Shown piece after piece: positions 5,178 to 7,890 of a DNA stretch of 7,890 nucleotides. The notes below the pieces were generated by a model that was not told the origin of the DNA, did no database searches, and saw nothing but the letters and a program-made list of their open reading frames with translations. Both the position numbers and the translations under genes were made by a program. How positions within the stretch are numbered: position 1 is the first letter of the stretch; each line of letters starts with the position of its first letter. The DNA comes from an uncultured Clostridia bacterium (GTDB taxonomy: Bacteria > Bacillota > Clostridia > Oscillospirales > Oscillospiraceae), in NCBI GenBank assembly GCA_947176425.1, contig CAMWQV010000079.1, forward strand, positions 1-7,890. The letters are read 5' to 3'.

Positions 5178-6296
5178 ATGAATGTAAAAAAACTTGGATT
5201 CGGTATGATGCGGCTGCCGCTGCTGGATCAGAACGATCCGGTCAGCTTCGACTTCGAGCAGTTGAACAGGATGGTGGATGCCTACCTTGAGGCTGGCTTC
5301 AACTATTTCGATACCAGCTTCGTGTATCACAATGGTCAGAGCGAAACGGCCACAAGAAAAGCCCTTGTAGAGCGGCACCCCCGGGACAGCTATTACCTGG
5401 CGACGAAGCTCCCCGCATTCAATATCCAGAAGGAAGAGGAAGTCCGCACGACGCTGATGCAGCAGCTTGAAAATTGTGGTGTGGAACACTTCGACTACTA
5501 CCTGCTCCATAATCTGAACCGTATTCTCTACAGCACTACCGTCCAATCCTGCAAGATGTTTGAACAGGCTGTGCAGTTCAAGGAGGAGGGCCTGATTAAA
5601 CACCTGGGCTTCTCCTTCCATGACTCGGCAGAGGTACTGGATCGAATCCTTACCGACCACCCGGAAACGGAGTTTGTTCAGATCGCCCTCAATTACTATG
5701 ACTGGGATAGTTGCTGGATTCAGGCCAGGAAGTGCTATGAGGTCATCCACAAGCATGGGAAGGATGTCATTGTCATGGAGCCAGTCAAGGGCGGTATGCT
5801 TTCCAACGTGCCAGAGGAAATCGCGTCGGAGATGAAGGCACGCCACCCGGAGCTTACCCCTTCCGCCTGGGCAGTGAAGTTCACCGCCGACCTGGATGGC
5901 GTACTCACGGTCTTGTCCGGTATGTCCACAATGGATCAGGTGCTGGACAACATCTCCTATATGAAGGAGTTCACACCTCTCTCCGCAGATGACAAGCGTT
6001 ACCTGCTTAGTGCGGTTCCCATGTTCAAACAGTGCGGTATCTACGGTCTGCCGGATTTCAGCCGGTATGCTGGGATCACTCCCAATGGGATGCCCGTGGC
6101 CGAGGTGCTTGATGCCTATAACAGCTGCACGGTGCAGACGGGTTCTTACTGCGAGAATAACTACTATAAGAGCATCCGTTATGAAAATGGCATTGAGGGC
6201 AGTTGGATCTCTGGTCCTATTCTGGACAAGGACGGGAAAGACATCACAGAGATCGTTCGAGAGGCAGAGACTTATCTGCTGGAGAACAGCTATTGA
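5178..6296 (+). CDS. Aldo/keto reductase of the Fe-S AKR group lacking the cluster cysteines (AKR3)
   Basis: The 372-residue barrel is plainly related to AKR1 and AKR2: LGFGMMRLP at the start, FNYFDTSFVYHNGQSE, IKHLGFSFHDS, MEPVKGGML and VLSGMST. The tetrad is intact: D45, Y50, K77 (LATKL) and H111 (YLLHNL). The C-terminal ~90 residues keep the length of a ferredoxin tail but not its chemistry. Where AKR1 has CTACHYCTAGCP, this protein has CGIYGLPDFSRY, and no second motif exists; the only cysteines there are C286, C317 and C325, not in cluster spacing. It should therefore work without Fe-S clusters, by direct NAD(P)H hydride transfer. The open frame and intact tetrad argue against a pseudogene. 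AGGAGG ends 7 bases before the ATG. First gene of a TetR-flanked operon, with AKR4 27 bases downstream. Confidence 0.92.
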   Translation: MNVKKLGFGMMRLPLLDQNDPVSFDFEQLNRMVDAYLEAGFNYFDTSFVYHNGQSETATRKALVERHPRDSYYLATKLPAFNIQKEEEVRTTLMQQLENCGVEHFDYYLLHNLNRILYSTTVQSCKMFEQAVQFKEEGLIKHLGFSFHDSAEVLDRILTDHPETEFVQIALNYYDWDSCWIQARKCYEVIHKHGKDVIVMEPVKGGMLSNVPEEIASEMKARHPELTPSAWAVKFTADLDGVLTVLSGMSTMDQVLDNISYMKEFTPLSADDKRYLLSAVPMFKQCGIYGLPDFSRYAGITPNGMPVAEVLDAYNSCTVQTGSYCENNYYKSIRYENGIEGSWISGPILDKDGKDITEIVREAETYLLENSY

Positions 6297-6323
6297 ATAT
6301 ACGAAGTCTTGGAGGGGACACCG

Positions 6324-7334
6324 ATGAAATATACAACGCTGGGAAACTCTAACTTGAAGGTTTCCCGTATCTGCATGGGCTGCATGGGACTTGGCGACCC
6401 GGACATGGGAATGAACAAGTGGGCGGTGGCAGAGGACGGGGCCAGAGAGATCATCCGTTACGGGCTGGAGCATGGGATCAACTTCTTCGATACCGCCATG
6501 TCCTACCAGAACGGTTCCAGTGAACAGATACTCGGACGTGCATTGCGTGACTTTGCTGCGCGGGATGATTATGTAGTTGCGACGAAGTTCCTGCCGCGCT
6601 CCCAAGAGGAACTGGATCGCCATATCTCAGGTCAGCAGCACGTTGCGGACTGCTTGGACAAGAGCCTGACACGTCTGGGTCTGGAGTATGTCGATTTGTA
6701 TATCTATCATATGTGGGATTATCACACACCGATGGAAGAGATTATTGAGGGGCTGGATGCGGCGGTCAAGGCCGGGAAAACCCGATACATCGGTATTTCT
6801 AACTGCTACGCATGGCAGCTGGCCAAGATCAGCTTCTACGCAAGAACCCATGGACTGGCTGAGTTTATCTCTGTCCAGGGGCATTATAATCTACTGGCCC
6901 GTGAGGAAGAACGGGAGATGATCCCCTTCTGTGAGGACCAGGGGATTGCTTTAGCTCCCTATAGCCCACTGGCTTCCGGACGGCTGTGCAGGCCGTTGGG
7001 AAAGACCACAAAGCGCTTGGAACTGGATGACTACGCAAGGTTCAAATATGATAAGTCGCAGGAGGCAGATGCACGGATCATCCAGCGTGTCGAAGAAATT
7101 GCCACAGACAGGGGTGTGTCCATGACAGAGGTGTCTCTTGCATGGCTGCTGCAAAAGGTGGATGCTCCAGTGATGGGCGTGACAAAAGTCTCTCATGTGG
7201 ATGGAGCAGTAAAGGCCGTTGACCTGGAACTGACCGAGCATGAGATGAAGTACCTGGAAGAGCTGTATGTACCTCATGAACTGGCGGGTGTCATGGCACA
7301 GAACGGCAAGCAGTCTGCTGGCGATGTCGTTTAA
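6324..7334 (+). CDS. Aldo/keto reductase, single-domain NADPH type (AKR4)
   Basis: The 336-residue protein is a plain AKR barrel of the COG0667 (YajO/Tas-like) type, not of the Fe-S group. It starts with YTTLGNSNLKVSRICMGCMGLG. The tetrad is D56 (FFDTAMSY), Y61, K88 (VATKF) and H129 (YIYHMWDYHTP). Other family marks are YIGISNCYAWQL, SVQGHYNLLAREEERE and APYSPLASGRL, and the C-terminal GVTKVSHVDGAVKA segment usually contacts the adenosine phosphate of NADPH. The frame can be opened from a TTG at 6309, but that codon overlaps GGAGGGG (6311-6317), which sits 6 bases before the ATG at 6324. It is cytoplasmic and probably reduces aldehydes or ketones; the substrate is unknown. Co-transcribed with AKR3, with which it shares only the fold and catalytic residues, so the pair is not a recent duplication. 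Confidence 0.94.
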   Translation: MKYTTLGNSNLKVSRICMGCMGLGDPDMGMNKWAVAEDGAREIIRYGLEHGINFFDTAMSYQNGSSEQILGRALRDFAARDDYVVATKFLPRSQEELDRHISGQQHVADCLDKSLTRLGLEYVDLYIYHMWDYHTPMEEIIEGLDAAVKAGKTRYIGISNCYAWQLAKISFYARTHGLAEFISVQGHYNLLAREEEREMIPFCEDQGIALAPYSPLASGRLCRPLGKTTKRLELDDYARFKYDKSQEADARIIQRVEEIATDRGVSMTEVSLAWLLQKVDAPVMGVTKVSHVDGAVKAVDLELTEHEMKYLEELYVPHELAGVMAQNGKQSAGDVV

Positions 7335-7350
7335 GTAAGGAGACATGGAG

Positions 7351-7455
7351 ATGGATATAGATGTACCCACAGAAACCGGGTATTCCATCGTTGTGCATTA
7401 TGATTACGCACAGAACACCAAATGCCGATCTACCAAGCTCAATATCATCAAGTGA
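7351..7455 (+). CDS. Possible 34-residue small protein at the end of the AKR3-AKR4 operon
   Basis: A short frame (MDIDVPTETGYSIVVHYDY, then 15 further residues ending in NIIK) starts 8 bases after AAGGAG (7337-7342) and stops at TGA 7453-7455, five bases before the operon terminator. An in-frame ATG at 7345 is too close to the ribosome site. It has one cysteine, no membrane segment and no signal peptide, and resembles no family I know. The ribosome site, correct spacing and placement before the terminator support translation. It may instead be the remnant of a gene deleted between AKR4 and the terminator. Confidence 0.45.
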   Translation: MDIDVPTETGYSIVVHYDYAQNTKCRSTKLNIIK

Positions 7456-7459
7456 AGAT

Positions 7460-7497
7460 AACCTGGGGTGCCATGCGGCACTCCAGGTTTTGTTATT
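7460..7497 (+). terminator. Intrinsic terminator of the AKR3-AKR4 operon
   Basis: A 13-bp stem (7460-7472 with 7477-7489, one G-T wobble, no mismatch) closes a 4-base ATGC loop and is followed by TTTTGTTATT. This is the strongest hairpin in the window. The minus strand has only a weak T-rich flank. Confidence 0.92.
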
Positions 7498-7518
7498 ACT
7501 CCCCGGTATATCACATCA

Positions 7519-7812
7519 TCAGATCGTTTCAATGAGGCAGTCAAGGATGGTTTCGATCTTATGCTGTGTCTCCAAGTCCAATCCTCCCAGCTTCTCCGCC
7601 AGGGGTGTCCATCGAATCGGAGTGTCCTTTGCAATGTACGCAGCTAGGATAGAATCAGCTCCCGTTCCAAGGGCATTGCAAATGTCAATCAAGGTTGGCA
7701 GAGCGGGCATCAGTAGTCCCCGTTCAATCCGTGAGATCGAGTTGGAGGCAACGTCCGTCAGCTCGGCAAGCTGTTTCTGGGTCATACTTTGTTCTTTGCG
7801 TATGTGTTGTAT
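7519..7812 (-). CDS. Small XRE/Cro-type helix-turn-helix regulator, probable AUA start
   Basis: The Cro/C1 helix-turn-helix is complete only if translation begins before the first ATG (7785). Upstream codons read QHIRKEQS directly before MTQKQLAELTDVASNSISRIERG, giving helix 1 of the domain. An in-frame TAA lies just before AAGGAGG (7826-7820), and the region between holds no ATG, GTG or TTG. The codon 7 bases after AAGGAGG is ATA (7812-7810), giving a 97-residue protein; starting at 7785 gives 88 residues without helix 1 and without a ribosome site at the right distance. The C-terminal part (LDLETQHKIETILDCLIETI) is the short amphipathic helix common in such clostridial regulators. It is convergent with the AKR3-AKR4 operon and probably regulates itself or genes beyond 7890. 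Family call is firm; the start is the open point. Confidence 0.82.
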   Translation of the reverse strand: MQHIRKEQSMTQKQLAELTDVASNSISRIERGLLMPALPTLIDICNALGTGADSILAAYIAKDTPIRWTPLAEKLGGLDLETQHKIETILDCLIETI

Positions 7813-7833
7813 TGCCTGTCCTCCTTATTTTGG

Positions 7834-7839
7834 ATTATA
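7834..7839 (-). promoter_or_regulatory. -10 element of the XRE gene
   Basis: A perfect TATAAT on the minus strand lies 8 bases before AAGGAGG. No good -35 is seen at 16-18 bases. Transcription would begin near 7827, so the message would have almost no leader before its ribosome site. Confidence 0.45.
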
Positions 7840-7851
7840 ATCTTTCGGAAT

Positions 7852-7883
7852 CTCCAACCCCTTTGATTGCAAGGAGTTTGGAG
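7852..7883. promoter_or_regulatory. Candidate XRE operator (32-base dyad upstream of its gene)
   Basis: CTCCAA (7852-7857) and TTGGAG (7878-7883) are perfect inverted arms; inside, five more positions pair, so 11 of 16 are symmetric. It covers the -35 position of the XRE promoter, which suits autoregulation and may explain the weak -35. The window ends seven bases later, so a divergent gene on the right cannot be judged. Confidence 0.35.
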
Positions 7884-7890
7884 GTTTCAA

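Noticed and set aside
5178..6296. AKR3 as a pseudogene because its Fe-S motifs are missing
   Set aside because: The frame is full length, the catalytic tetrad and ribosome site are intact, and the tail is replaced, not interrupted.
6309..6323. TTG start adding five residues to AKR4
   Set aside because: The TTG overlaps the GGAGGGG ribosome site that serves the ATG at 6324.
5163..6623. 486-codon open frame on the minus strand across AKR3 and AKR4
   Set aside because: Antisense to two complete genes, ends inside the AKR3 ribosome site, and its translation shows no domain. Treated as a shadow.
7361..7840. 159-codon plus-strand frame over the terminator and XRE gene
   Set aside because: It crosses a strong terminator, overlaps the XRE gene antisense, and lacks a ribosome site and any recognisable domain.

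Overview
The window looks like chromosomal DNA of an anaerobic, gut-type Clostridia (Bacillota), perhaps an Oscillospirales member. The reasons are strong AGGAGG ribosome sites before almost every gene, fairly GC-rich codon use in the first half, a MepA-like MATE pump, and aldo/keto reductases fused to a double 4Fe-4S ferredoxin tail. The lineage is inferred from style, not from a marker gene. The left edge appears to be a contig end: the first 38 bases closely resemble the Nextera (Tn5) read-2 adapter and probably do not belong to the genome.

Left half (39-4210): a truncated LysR-type regulator is read leftward. It is back to back with a rightward operon of a MATE efflux pump and two Fe-S aldo/keto reductases (AKR1, AKR2), spaced 19 and 30 bases apart. 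The two promoters overlap at their -35 elements, and their -10 boxes form a mirror-symmetric pair. The operon ends in a strong hairpin terminator that has T-runs on both strands.

Middle (4211-5177): an AT-richer stretch. It holds a 10-bp inverted repeat, a good promoter-like element on the minus strand that would yield a ~115-nt RNA ending at the shared terminator, and a TetR-family repressor gene read leftward. The TetR gene is divergent from the next operon, and two 31-bp dyads lie near the two facing promoters.

Right half (5178-7494): a TetR-flanked operon of AKR3, AKR4 and a possible 34-residue small protein, closed by a perfect 13-bp terminator hairpin. AKR3 is a clear relative of AKR1/AKR2 but has lost all eight cluster-ligating cysteines. 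AKR4 belongs to a different, ordinary NADPH-type AKR branch. A small XRE/Cro-type regulator then reads leftward. Its best start codon by ribosome site and domain alignment is the non-standard AUA.

Taken together, the window is an aldo/keto reductase island: four AKRs in two separately regulated operons, one with an efflux pump. A plausible but unproven reading is reduction and export of reactive carbonyl, quinone or xenobiotic compounds, with the LysR and TetR proteins as the sensors. No mobile element, CRISPR array, rRNA or tRNA was seen.
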